IMG/VR virus record: IMGVR_UViG_3300046170_000273
Location: 1 to 58,740 of that record
DNA from: a virus
Strand: one strand, 5' to 3'
DNA: 58,740 nucleotides
The translations under genes and the position numbers were made by a program. A model generated the notes under the pieces. It was not told the DNA's origin, made no database searches, and saw only the letters and a program-made list of their open reading frames with translations. Position 1 is the stretch's first letter. Every line of letters begins with the position of its first letter. Below, piece by piece: positions 8,396 through 14,738 of this stretch.

Positions 8396-9854
8396 AGTAT
8401 TCTAACCTACTTCTATCTGGTAGCGGTTCATCTTGATATGCATCTTTGTTACGAACCATGCCACCTTGTTTAATACGCATGATTGCCTGTGTTGTAGAGT
8501 CGACATAGTCATCGTGATCTCCAAACGGAAATGATGCGCACTCTTCCACAACCTCTTGAGCAAAATGTTCGTGCATAGGAGCCCAAATCATTCCCATCTC
8601 AAAAAGAGGTGCTACTGAGTTTACTCTAGCATGTTTATCATTTCCTCGGCTCGGCGTAAAGTTAATTACTGGAATTCCCATATCCCTCAATTCTGCTGTC
8701 AGAGGGATACCAGAGGCTTTGGCCTCCACGATCACCATGTCAGGACGCCAGTATAGATACTCTTCATGAGCAACTTTTCTAAGTTCTGGAAACTCATAAC
8801 GATCTTTAAAAGCATTGAGTAATATTATATTGGCTCTACCATCATCATCTTTGAAGACTCCCCACGTTGTAATAGCTGAAAAGTCGGCAGATTCTTTTTT
8901 AAGAAAAGCAGTATCGTAAGACTGAAGTATAAAATCACAGCTTGGTGGATTCTTATGTGTCCAATCTTGCCACCAGTCTCGTTTTAATATTGCACCTTCT
9001 TCAGCTGTTGGCTGTTGCATATACTGAGCATTCCAGTTGTTAACGGGAATAGATGCTTTGGTTTTCTCTAATTCATCCTTGGTCCAGTATTCCGGCCACA
9101 CGGGCTTTCCATCAGGAAGCAGGGCAGGTAGTTCTACAACTTCCCATTGATCAGAGTTCTCTTCTCCCTGAGCCTTGATTAATTGTCCAGTTATGTCCTT
9201 GGTACTCCAACGTGTCATAACCACCACGATACGACCTCCTGGTTGTAAACGTTGACGTGGACCTGATGTATACCAGTTCCATGCTTTATCAAACGACTTA
9301 CTATCTTTTTTAATATCTTGTTCTTTGTGTGGATCATCAATGATTAAAAGATCAGCACCACGACCTGTGATTGCTCCACCAACACCGGCTGCGAAGTATT
9401 CTCCTCCCTGTTCCGTTTTCCATTTACCAGCGGCTTGGGAGTCCTCCATCAATCTAGTGTCGAATAGTTGTTTGTAATTGGGTTGATCTACTAGGTTCTT
9501 GGTCTTACGGCCAAAGTCTATTGCTAGATCTGCCGTGTGTGTTGCTTGAATGATCTTTAACCGGGGATCGAGGCCAACCATCCATGCCGGGAGTAAGTAT
9601 GAGGCAAACTCCGACTTCGTGTGTCTTGGCGGCATGTTAATGATTAGTCTTTTAATTTTCCCGCTAGCGAGATCATTAAATTTTTTATTAATTTTTTTGT
9701 GATGAGAACCTTCAATAAACTCAGGCCAAACATACTTAACGAAGCTCAAAAAGTCTTTTTTGATTTTGGGTCTGGCTTTATCTAATTCTACACTCTTTTC
9801 TAGATCCAGAAGTCGTGCTCTTTCGTCTGGAGTCAATCCTGAAAAATTTTCCAT
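8388..9854 (-). CDS. terL: Terminase large subunit (ATPase and nuclease)
   Basis: 488 aa, normal length. Motor ATPase domain: Walker A variant MPPRHTKSE (residues 74-82) and Walker B ADLLIIDDPH (167-176), followed by VVMTRWSTKD, the coupling segment. The RNase H-like nuclease begins at LQSYDTAF (about 309-316), its first catalytic aspartate being D313. It packages and cuts concatemeric DNA with the portal. The small subunit is not adjacent but at 15007-15486 on the other strand. About 270 bp of noncoding DNA lie upstream. Confidence 0.95.
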   Translation of the reverse strand: MENFSGLTPDERARLLDLEKSVELDKARPKIKKDFLSFVKYVWPEFIEGSHHKKINKKFNDLASGKIKRLIINMPPRHTKSEFASYLLPAWMVGLDPRLKIIQATHTADLAIDFGRKTKNLVDQPNYKQLFDTRLMEDSQAAGKWKTEQGGEYFAAGVGGAITGRGADLLIIDDPHKEQDIKKDSKSFDKAWNWYTSGPRQRLQPGGRIVVVMTRWSTKDITGQLIKAQGEENSDQWEVVELPALLPDGKPVWPEYWTKDELEKTKASIPVNNWNAQYMQQPTAEEGAILKRDWWQDWTHKNPPSCDFILQSYDTAFLKKESADFSAITTWGVFKDDDGRANIILLNAFKDRYEFPELRKVAHEEYLYWRPDMVIVEAKASGIPLTAELRDMGIPVINFTPSRGNDKHARVNSVAPLFEMGMIWAPMHEHFAQEVVEECASFPFGDHDDYVDSTTQAIMRIKQGGMVRNKDAYQDEPLPDRSRLEYYG

Positions 9855-9960
9855 AAAATTTTTTATAATATTTTTAATATACCCTATTTTTGAAACCTTG
9901 GCTATAAGAGTCTAAATCTTACATATATGTATGACCTTGGGACCCCTTGTATATTATTAA

Positions 9961-9974
9961 GGGTGGGCCCTCCC
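9961..9974 (+). repeat. GC box GGGTGGGCCCTCCC, copy 1
   Basis: A 14-bp GC-rich element with a GGGCCC palindromic centre in AT-rich noncoding DNA upstream of terL. It is followed 10 bases later by a single CAAGC. The same box recurs at 12367, 13116 and 13598 and as variants at 13080 and 25967. Confidence 0.75.
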
Positions 9975-10036
9975 TAGTTTTCAAGCGAAAAATCAAGATG
10001 TAGTGGTACCTCTATTGGTACACACTAAATGTGGTT

Positions 10037-10066
10037 ATGCAAAAAAGACATATGTTGTTTTTGCAT
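10037..10066. terminator. A/T-tailed hairpin in the terL-10129 gap
   Basis: ATGCAAAAA (10037-10045) and TTTTTGCAT (10058-10066) form a 9-bp inverted repeat with a 12-base loop. A second, shorter hairpin TTTGTGG/CCACAAA lies at 10089-10114. Placed between the 10129 gene and terL, they may terminate or attenuate leftward transcription. The remaining gap 9855-10128 holds only GC box copy 1. Confidence 0.45.
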
Positions 10067-10128
10067 ACCCTAATGGGTTATTGTAGGATTTGTGGCTCAT
10101 ACCTAAACCACAAACCCTAGCGAGATAA

Positions 10129-10389
10129 TCAGAAAGGCATTTCCGATTGTTCTGTGTCTTTCACTTCATCAGTTAGTACAAGTGGTTTATCAACTGCACT
10201 AAAACTAACTTCTTGTAAGTGATAAGAAATTTGTTTCTTGTCCTCGTTCAATGTATCAAGAGCCAACAACTTTCTTATTGCATTAGTCAAGTTATACATT
10301 TCGGACTCGTGAATACGATAGTTCGTAGCCCACGAATATTTTTCTTTTTTAATTATGAAAAACTTTTTTTCATCTATTGGTTTTGTCAT
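10129..10389 (-). CDS. Conserved hypothetical protein, 86 aa
   Basis: A charged soluble protein with an amphipathic helix in the middle (residues 28-45) and an acidic C-terminus ending EQSEMPF, a terminus typical of proteins that bind ssDNA-binding protein or of SSB tails. No further family evidence. It follows two short ORFs in the same direction. Confidence 0.6.
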   Translation of the reverse strand: MTKPIDEKKFFIIKKEKYSWATNYRIHESEMYNLTNAIRKLLALDTLNEDKKQISYHLQEVSFSAVDKPLVLTDEVKDTEQSEMPF

Positions 10390-10390
10390 A

Positions 10391-10471
10391 TTATATTACT
10401 CCTAGTATAGTTAAAATAATGTAGCCATACAAAAGTACAGCTACATTAAAGATTGCTAATTGAATACTCAC
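10391..10471 (-). CDS. Micro-ORF, 26 aa membrane peptide, GTG start
   Basis: MSIQLAIFNVAVLLYGYIIL-type sequence: one hydrophobic helix and almost nothing else. The GTG start overlaps the TGA of the 10468-10659 gene, and its TAA is one base from the next ATG, so it fits exactly between two genes. Translational coupling is the only support for its start. Confidence 0.4.
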   Translation of the reverse strand: MSIQLAIFNVAVLLYGYIILTILGVI

Positions 10472-10659
10472 AGCTTGATACTCCAACTATCACTCGCTGT
10501 TCTATATCCATCTTGGTCAACATCAAAATAAGTCATTAACATACGACCACTTTTTGATATCCAATATCTGCACTTATCTGTCCACAATGCATTTCTTGTT
10601 ATTGTTTTCTTATCACTTGCTGAAAAGTAAGTGATTTGAAAAGGTTTGTTATTTATCAT
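10468..10659 (-). CDS. Conserved hypothetical protein, 63 aa
   Basis: A compact beta-rich small protein (ITYFSASDKKTITRNALW, YRTASDSW). It contains one cysteine and several tryptophans. No family identified beyond recurrence in early regions of marine phages (recollection). It lies downstream of the 333-aa gene with a 73-bp gap. Confidence 0.55.
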   Translation of the reverse strand: MINNKPFQITYFSASDKKTITRNALWTDKCRYWISKSGRMLMTYFDVDQDGYRTASDSWSIKL

Positions 10660-10732
10660 TTGTTTTCTCGCTTTCTATAACCTTATGTGGTTATGGGATT
10701 AATATACATTAATCCCATAGTTATTCAACAAA

Positions 10733-11734
10733 TTAATTCAAGTTATCCGAATTAATTTTCTGCTGTTGCATATATGCAACACGTTCTGCTATCTTTTGTT
10801 TTCTAGTTTTTTCAGTATTTTTCATACCTTTTATTCTTTCAGCTAGATTTTTCGGATTGTAAATAACAAGCCCTGTACTATTAGTTCTTATTATTTCGTG
10901 GTCAGTAATTTGAACATCAAGTTCATTTGCTAACTCAATCGCTTCATCTAACCATTTGTAGCCCTTTAATCCAATCTTGATTTCTTTCATTTGTTTCAAG
11001 ACTGAACTAATCCATTTTTCGTGAGCAACAATAAATTGACCTTTACTCGCTTTCCAAGAAACAAGAAAATTAAATTCTTGTTCGGTGCAAGCAATAGACC
11101 TATCACGACAATAATCACGACCAATTAAATCAAGATTATATTTTTCGTTCCACTCTTTACCATACTTGGTTTCATTGTTTCTTCCACCACTCAATCCAAG
11201 ATACTCATTGTTATTATCAACAAATTTTCTTTTGTGTGGATTGTCGTCTTTGTCAGCTTGTTCAATTAAGATATCAGCATTACAATTTTCTTGTGCGTTT
11301 ATCTCATCTCTAAACAAGGCAAAGCCATAACTACTATCACGACTAGAAGAATAATTGTTTTCAGTATCAATAGAACCATTTAATCTAAAATCAAAATGTT
11401 TCTCTATTGGTTTCTCAACCATTGATACATTTCCATTATAGTCTTTTTCTTCTGCTAGACCTTGATAGTGAAAATGAAAACAACTATCTTTTGCAATAGT
11501 TGAAACATTTTCAAACTTGTTTTGTAAGTAGTAAGCTTTTTCTACATCTTCATCTGTATAGTGTCGTCTTACTATGTCTTTTGCAACAGACCAAGCTTTG
11601 TCATTTATATCAACTTGTTCCCCTTTGAGAGTGTCATACTTTTTCTTCTCTTGGGTATCTTCTTGAAATAAAGACTGCTTGATACGATTTGCAACTTTGT
11701 TTCGGTACTCTTGGTTTAGTCTTATACGTGCCAT
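10733..11734 (-). CDS. Conserved hypothetical protein, 333 aa
   Basis: Soluble, charged, no membrane segment. It has an N-terminal basic helix (residues 1-30), a central Asn/Asp-rich segment (residues 110-190) and a helical C-terminus (240-333) with a lysine-rich end. No catalytic motif was recognised. It is the first gene leftward of the divergent regulatory region 11735-11920 and so is probably early-expressed. Confidence 0.6.
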   Translation of the reverse strand: MARIRLNQEYRNKVANRIKQSLFQEDTQEKKKYDTLKGEQVDINDKAWSVAKDIVRRHYTDEDVEKAYYLQNKFENVSTIAKDSCFHFHYQGLAEEKDYNGNVSMVEKPIEKHFDFRLNGSIDTENNYSSSRDSSYGFALFRDEINAQENCNADILIEQADKDDNPHKRKFVDNNNEYLGLSGGRNNETKYGKEWNEKYNLDLIGRDYCRDRSIACTEQEFNFLVSWKASKGQFIVAHEKWISSVLKQMKEIKIGLKGYKWLDEAIELANELDVQITDHEIIRTNSTGLVIYNPKNLAERIKGMKNTEKTRKQKIAERVAYMQQQKINSDNLN

Positions 11735-11788
11735 TTGTCCTCTTTCTTTGTTAGTGTTTATATTTATTTATTTATTTCTTTTAAACTA

Positions 11789-11818
11789 TTGACTTTTAAA
11801 GTCAAGGGATTATATAAG
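11789..11818 (+). promoter_or_regulatory. Promoter with palindromic operator
   Basis: TTGACT (11789-11794), an 18-base spacer and TATAAG (11813-11818) form a sigma70-like promoter for the plus-strand gene at 11921. TTGACTTTTAAAGTCAA (11789-11805) is a perfect 17-bp palindrome around a central base and covers the -35 box, as an operator for a dimeric repressor would. The sequence is what is seen; repression is inference. Confidence 0.6.
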
Positions 11819-11860
11819 ATAATATATTAATTTATAAAAACTTTAATATCAATTAAAGCA

Positions 11861-11898
11861 TACTTGCAGTTGGCAGTATAAAAACGCAACTGCAAGTA
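11861..11898 (+). promoter_or_regulatory. Leader hairpin, 12-bp stem
   Basis: TACTTGCAGTTG (11861-11872) and CAACTGCAAGTA (11887-11898) are exact inverse complements around a 14-base loop. The hairpin ends 22 bases before the ATG at 11921, with GAAAGGA as ribosome-binding site between. It could stabilise the leader, regulate translation, or be a second operator. Confidence 0.6.
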
Positions 11899-11920
11899 GC
11901 ATAACAAGAAAGGACAGAAA

Positions 11921-12295
11921 ATGGCACTAAAATATTGCCAAAGTCATAAGTGCCATACTTATGACACAAAGGACAGAAAACGAGGTTCAAAAGATAACCG
12001 AAAAAATCAAACCAGAAGAAGATCAGAATTCTACTATGGTGGTGGAAATTTTTGCTCATTGAATTGCTACAATGATTGGGCAGATGATTTTATGAATAGA
12101 GCCATTGATCAAGTTTCTGGAAGATTACACGAACCTTTAACAATGAGTGAAGAAAATGCGTGGCGAAAAAGAAGAAGTTATAGTTTTGATAATGGAAATT
12201 ATCAACCAACTTATTTTTGGCATAATGCGTGTACAGGCGAGGACAGACAGATTACTGAAGAAGAATTCAGAAATCAATCTCAACCAAATTTATAG
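11921..12295 (+). CDS. Cys/His zinc-binding-type small protein
   Basis: 124 aa. N-terminal CQSHKCHTYDT and GGGNFCSLNCYNDW provide CxxxxC and CxxxC pairs, resembling a treble-clef or FCS-type zinc finger of about 45 residues, with a very basic linker (KDRKRGSKDNRKNQTRRR) between them. The rest is polar. A nucleic-acid-binding or regulatory role is inferred. First gene of the plus-strand block, driven by the palindromic promoter and ended by a strong terminator. Confidence 0.65.
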   Translation: MALKYCQSHKCHTYDTKDRKRGSKDNRKNQTRRRSEFYYGGGNFCSLNCYNDWADDFMNRAIDQVSGRLHEPLTMSEENAWRKRRSYSFDNGNYQPTYFWHNACTGEDRQITEEEFRNQSQPNL

Positions 12296-12314
12296 TTTCA
12301 TCTGTCCTTGATGA

Positions 12315-12361
12315 TTTCCTAGTTTAGAACTATTCTAAACTAGGAAAAATTTTTTTTGTTT
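12315..12361 (+). terminator. Strong intrinsic terminator
   Basis: TTTCCTAGTTTAGAA (12315-12329) and its exact inverse complement (12333-12347) close a 3-base loop, followed by a T-rich run. Placed 20 bases after the stop at 12295, it ends the first plus-strand transcript. Confidence 0.9.
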
Positions 12362-12366
12362 TTTTT

Positions 12367-12390
12367 GGGTGGGCCCTCCCGGGTGGGCCC
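12367..12390 (+). repeat. GC box copy 2, one and a half units
   Basis: GGGTGGGCCCTCCC at 12367-12380, immediately repeated as GGGTGGGCCC at 12381-12390. It directly follows the T-run of the terminator and is followed by CTCAAGCTTTAAGC. The order T-run, GC box, CAAGC motif recurs at 13080 and (without the T-run) at 13598. Confidence 0.8.
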
Positions 12391-12489
12391 AACCCCTCAA
12401 GCTTTAAGCTGTGGATAACTTAAAAATAGTTATTGACTTATTATAGGATAAAATGTTAAGTTATGCGAAACTAATAAAGGAGAAATAAA

Positions 12490-12885
12490 ATGGGACTAGA
12501 TCAATACGCAGGACTTCGAGATAGTAAGGGTGAAGTTCACGAAAAGTTTTATTGGAGAAAGCACGCACGCCTACAAGTGTTCTTTGCTAAACAATTCAAT
12601 AAACAGAAAAAAGATAAAGATCACAATACACATAGTGACCTACAACATTTAGGTTTTAATTGTGGTCAAGGTGGTGTTACAATTACTGAAGATGTAATCA
12701 AGGATCTGGAAGAGGCAATTAAAAATGGTTATTATAGTCATTTTGCTTCTGATGGTTTCTTCTGGGGTCAGCAATTCCAAGAAGAGCAGATTAAAGAATA
12801 CAAAGCCCAAGATGAAGAGTTTTTAAAATGGGCTAAAGAACAAATCAAAGAGGGTCGGCAAATCGGCTACGATTGTTCTTGGTAA
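12490..12885 (+). CDS. Conserved MGLDQYA-type phage/bacterial protein
   Basis: 131 aa starting MGLDQYAGLRD followed by FYWRKHARLQVFF. This opening defines a widespread family of unknown function (MGLDMY.. proteins, with the WRKxxxLxxW element). A GGAG-type ribosome-binding site precedes the ATG. The middle has HLGFNCGQGGVTIT and a helical acidic C-terminus. Likely soluble cytoplasmic. It stands alone between a terminator and the structured RNA region. Confidence 0.7.
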   Translation: MGLDQYAGLRDSKGEVHEKFYWRKHARLQVFFAKQFNKQKKDKDHNTHSDLQHLGFNCGQGGVTITEDVIKDLEEAIKNGYYSHFASDGFFWGQQFQEEQIKEYKAQDEEFLKWAKEQIKEGRQIGYDCSW

Positions 12886-12889
12886 AAAG

Positions 12890-12932
12890 TTTTGGGGGTG
12901 GCAAAGTCGGGCAAGTCCCACGCCCCCCAAAA
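12890..12932 (+). terminator. GC-rich hairpin after 12885
   Basis: TTTTGGGGG (12890-12898) pairs with CCCCCAAAA (12924-12932); an inner GTGG/CCAC extends the stem with a bulge. It begins 5 bases after the stop codon and lacks a U-tract, so it may be a 3'-end stabiliser, a factor-assisted terminator or the first domain of the following RNA. Confidence 0.6.
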
Positions 12933-12934
12933 GC

Positions 12935-13079
12935 ATTTGGGCTAGTATAGGGCGCCTGGACGTTTCTGGGCTATATTCTAGGTCGCGGTGTCACTTTGGA
13001 GAACGTCCTCTCATTGTTCGAATTGGAAGAGGATCGCCTATTAGCCACTAGCCCAAATTAAATTTTTTTATTTTTTTTT
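12935..13079 (+). ncRNA. Candidate structured RNA with terminal stem and U-tract
   Basis: ATTTGGGCTAGT (12935-12946) and ACTAGCCCAAAT (13047-13058) form a perfect 12-bp closing stem. Inside, ATAGGGCG pairs with CGCCTAT with one bulge, GGACGTT (12958-12964) pairs with AACGTCC (13002-13008), and TCCTCT (13006-13011) with AGAGGA (13028-13033), sharing a few bases. The GC-rich interior ends in a long T-tract (to 13079). No ORF of note is present. The architecture resembles an autonomous multi-stem RNA rather than a simple terminator. The family is not recognised, and no promoter immediately upstream is obvious; readthrough from 12490 is possible. Confidence 0.55.
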
Positions 13080-13129
13080 GGGTGGGCCCGCCCATAGTTC
13101 ACAAGCTACAAGCTAGGGTGGGCCCTCCC
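13080..13129 (+). repeat. GC boxes copies 3 and 4 with CAAGC motifs
   Basis: GGGTGGGCCCGCCC (13080-13093, one base variant) and GGGTGGGCCCTCCC (13116-13129) flank CACAAGCTACAAGCTAG. Paired boxes could fold together, since GGGCCC is self-complementary. The stretch lies between the candidate RNA and the promoter at 13152. Confidence 0.75.
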
Positions 13130-13151
13130 TGAATAATTTAAAATTTTTTAG

Positions 13152-13180
13152 TTGACAAGCTAGCTGGGATATTGTAGGAT
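13152..13180 (+). promoter_or_regulatory. Sigma70-like promoter for 13303
   Basis: TTGACA (13152-13157), 17-base spacer, TAGGAT (13175-13180). The -35 box runs into an AAGC motif. It would give a leader of about 115 nt before the ATG at 13303. Confidence 0.55.
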
Positions 13181-13186
13181 GTATTT

Positions 13187-13302
13187 ATCCCGTTTGATGG
13201 TATCCGGATTTAAAACTCAAACCATCACAACGCCGACCCCCTGAGGGAATAGCTTGAAAGATTAGCTCAATGCTCGGGGACTAGGCACAACAGAAAGGAT
13301 AT
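13187..13302 (+). promoter_or_regulatory. Structured 5' leader of 13303
   Basis: TGATGGT (13195-13201) pairs with ACCATCA (13221-13227). CCCC..GAG (13238-13245) pairs with CTCGGGG (13273-13279), enclosing further AGCT pairing. A GAAAGGA ribosome-binding site lies just before the ATG. The stems are clear, but the leader matches no riboswitch I recognise. Confidence 0.45.
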
Positions 13303-13542
13303 ATGACAACACAAACTGAAGAGAAAAAATACGAACGTAAGAACAGGTTCAACGGTGAGTCCGCAATGCTTACAGCTGATGAAGCTAAGAGACATGACCG
13401 GATCTTTACGAATGAGCTTGCAGCTACGCTGGAGGATAAGAAGCTAGGCTACGGCAGCTCTAAGCTATGGGACCAGGTCCGTAAGGATCTTAACTGGTTC
13501 AGGCAGCACAACGCCAGCGCTTACATGGCGTTACTTGATTAG
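13303..13542 (+). CDS. Hypothetical protein, 79 aa
   Basis: A hydrophilic helical protein (MTTQTEEKKYERKNRF..., with TADEAKRHDRIF and KLWDQVRKDLNWFRQHN). Codon use is richer in G and C than in the replication genes (CTT, GCT, GGC, CAG frequent), as in the neighbouring Gene 88-type gene. No family recognised. It has its own promoter and long leader and is followed by a GC-rich hairpin. Confidence 0.6.
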   Translation: MTTQTEEKKYERKNRFNGESAMLTADEAKRHDRIFTNELAATLEDKKLGYGSSKLWDQVRKDLNWFRQHNASAYMALLD

Positions 13543-13550
13543 TCCGGATC

Positions 13551-13588
13551 AGGGCGCTTCGGGCCAGTACGGCCTTACCAGGCGCCCT
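13551..13588 (+). terminator. Two-level GC hairpin after 13542
   Basis: AGGGCGC (13551-13557) pairs with GCGCCCT (13582-13588), enclosing GGCC (13562-13565)/GGCC (13571-13574) around AGTAC. It starts 8 bases after the stop. There is no T-run, so it may protect the 3' end or act with a factor. Confidence 0.55.
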
Positions 13589-13597
13589 TATCCACTG

Positions 13598-13611
13598 GGG
13601 TGGGCCCTCCC
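13598..13611 (+). repeat. GC box GGGTGGGCCCTCCC, copy 5
   Basis: An exact copy, followed by GTAAGGGG and then a CAAGC repeat cluster (13619-13666, five copies at 8-10 bp spacing) that runs into the promoter at 13649. The same modular order occurs at 12367 and 13080. Confidence 0.8.
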
Positions 13612-13648
13612 GTAAGGGGTCAAGCTACAAGCCCTCAAGCGCTCAAGC

Positions 13649-13677
13649 TTGACAGGCTACAAGCTCTATGTTATAAG
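13649..13677 (+). promoter_or_regulatory. Sigma70-like promoter for 13696
   Basis: TTGACA (13649-13654), a 17-base spacer and TATAAG (13672-13677), followed by AGGAG (13685-13689) and the ATG at 13696. The -35 box is built out of a CAAGCTTGACA repeat unit, so the repeat cluster overlaps the promoter and could bind a regulator. Confidence 0.65.
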
Positions 13678-13695
13678 ATATTATAGGAGAATATT

Positions 13696-14298
13696 ATGTT
13701 AAAAAAAGAAGCAAGAAAAATAACAGGCGGCCTGAGTAAGCCGTCGAAGATGCCAGGACCAGCGCACAACCTGCCGGCCGTGGCATGTAAGACTGGCGCT
13801 AAGCTGGTGAAGGTCCCGGGCTCAGTATGCGCGGGCTGTTACGCCCTGAAGGGGCGCTATAGATTTAACAATGTACAGCAGGCATTGCAACGACGCCTGG
13901 CAGCGCTCGAGGATCCGCGCTGGGTGGATGCGATGGTAACATTGATTAAGGACCAGGACTGGTTCAGGTGGCATGACTCAGGAGACATCCAGAGCATGAA
14001 GCATCTAGAAAATATATTTTTAGTGTGCAAGCGTACAAGCAAGACCAGACACTGGATGCCAACGCGCGAAGCGCAATTCCTGAAAAATTTAGATCCGGCC
14101 ACAGTTCCGCCAAATTTAATAATTAGAATGAGTTCACACATGATAGACCAGGGACCAGTTAAGCAATGGCCCTGGACGTCGACAGTCACCAGCGGAAGCG
14201 GCAGGACGTGCCCGGCCCCTGAACAGGAGAACAGCTGCGGGAGCTGCAGACAATGCTGGGACAGGTCCACACCAAACGTGTGTTACGGTAAACATTAA
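13696..14298 (+). CDS. Gene 88 (GP88)-type phage protein
   Basis: 200 aa. It matches the pattern of the phage Gene 88 family (recalled as Pfam GP88): N-terminal LSKPSKMPGPAHNLPA, then VCAGCYALKGRYRF (about 47-60), FRWHDSGDIQSM (about 95-106), HWMPTREAQF, PPNLIIRMSSHM and a C-terminal multi-cysteine part with CPAPEQ, SCGSCRQCW and NVCYGKH. Conserved cysteines and histidines suggest metal binding, possibly an iron-sulfur or zinc site. The biochemical function is unknown. High GC and C/G-ending codons set it apart from the rest of the genome, suggesting recent acquisition. Confidence 0.8.
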   Translation: MLKKEARKITGGLSKPSKMPGPAHNLPAVACKTGAKLVKVPGSVCAGCYALKGRYRFNNVQQALQRRLAALEDPRWVDAMVTLIKDQDWFRWHDSGDIQSMKHLENIFLVCKRTSKTRHWMPTREAQFLKNLDPATVPPNLIIRMSSHMIDQGPVKQWPWTSTVTSGSGRTCPAPEQENSCGSCRQCWDRSTPNVCYGKH

Positions 14299-14299
14299 T

Positions 14300-14500
14300 A
14301 TGGAATTCAAACACCCGAAGTATTACGCTGCGCTCAGGAAGCAGGGCCGCAAGCCTACAAGCTCTCAAGCTCCAAGCGACAAGCGTCCCAACCCACGCTC
14401 AAGGGTTCAAGCTTCAAGCCAGAGTTCACAAGCTTCAGGATCTGATGACCAGGGTACAAGCGCACAAGCCCACGGTCCGGGGTACAAGCAACAAGGATAA
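14300..14500 (+). CDS. Small ORF with repeat-encoded tail, 66 aa
   Basis: Starts two bases after the Gene 88-type stop, with MEFKHPKYYAALRKQGRKP, a sensible folded N-terminus that I recall in similar positions. After residue 19 the product is low-complexity Ser/Gln/Ala because the DNA is a CAAGC repeat array. Whether the tail is functional or a repeat expansion that ran into the gene is open. Confidence 0.5.
   Translation: MEFKHPKYYAALRKQGRKPTSSQAPSDKRPNPRSRVQASSQSSQASGSDDQGTSAQAHGPGYKQQG
14350..14496 (+). repeat. CAAGC repeat array, 10 units
   Basis: Ten copies of CAAGC in about 150 bp, several spaced 8-10 bp (TACAAGCTCTCAAGCTCCAAG and onward). The same unit clusters at 12398, 13101, and 13619-13666. 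No spacers of constant length, so not CRISPR. One array is translated as the tail of the 14300-14500 ORF. Confidence 0.75.
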
Positions 14501-14581
14501 AGGTGTTCTGTGGGTGCTTCACGTGGAAGGCTACCTGGTGGGGTGAAAAGCGAATTTTGTCACCCAATGTCACCTTCAACT

Positions 14582-14695
14582 CTACTGTAAAAAAGGACCC
14601 ACTAATAGCATAGCCCAACAAATCGGGAGTACCATGTAAGCTACGATTCTCAAGGCGATTCCATGATATTTTTGTAATTTTTCTTTTAAGTTCAT
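14582..14695 (-). CDS. Micro-ORF, 37 aa membrane protein
   Basis: MNLKEKLQKYHGIALRIV start, then one hydrophobic helix (MVLPICWAMLLVGPFLQ). No clear ribosome-binding site. It is the only sensible ORF in the 14501-14738 gap, which otherwise shows only a GGGTGA/TCACCC hairpin near 14540-14568. Confidence 0.4.
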   Translation of the reverse strand: MNLKEKLQKYHGIALRIVAYMVLPICWAMLLVGPFLQ

Positions 14696-14738
14696 TGTAT
14701 AATTTAGCTTCTGGTTTCAGGTGGGGTACCTCAGCTAA

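Noticed and set aside
12935-13058. tRNA or tmRNA within the structured RNA (GTTCGAATT resembles a T-loop)
   Set aside because: The stem around GTTCGAATT does not pair as a T-arm and there is no anticodon arm or acceptor stem.
13237-13279. Hammerhead ribozyme-like CTGAGG...GAAAG
   Set aside because: Lacks the CUGANGA core and a third stem in the right order.
13857-14270. 137-aa minus-strand ORF opposite the Gene 88-type gene
   Set aside because: The plus-strand frame has clear family motifs and a ribosome-binding site; the complement is an artefact of GC-rich codons.
14350-14496. CAAGC array as a CRISPR
   Set aside because: Units are 5-7 bp with 3-20 bp gaps, no constant spacers and no cas genes.
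14355-14621. 88-aa minus-strand ORF opposite the CAAGC array
   Set aside because: It runs over a repeat array and has no ribosome-binding site or family-like pattern; probably a shadow of the plus-strand repeat.
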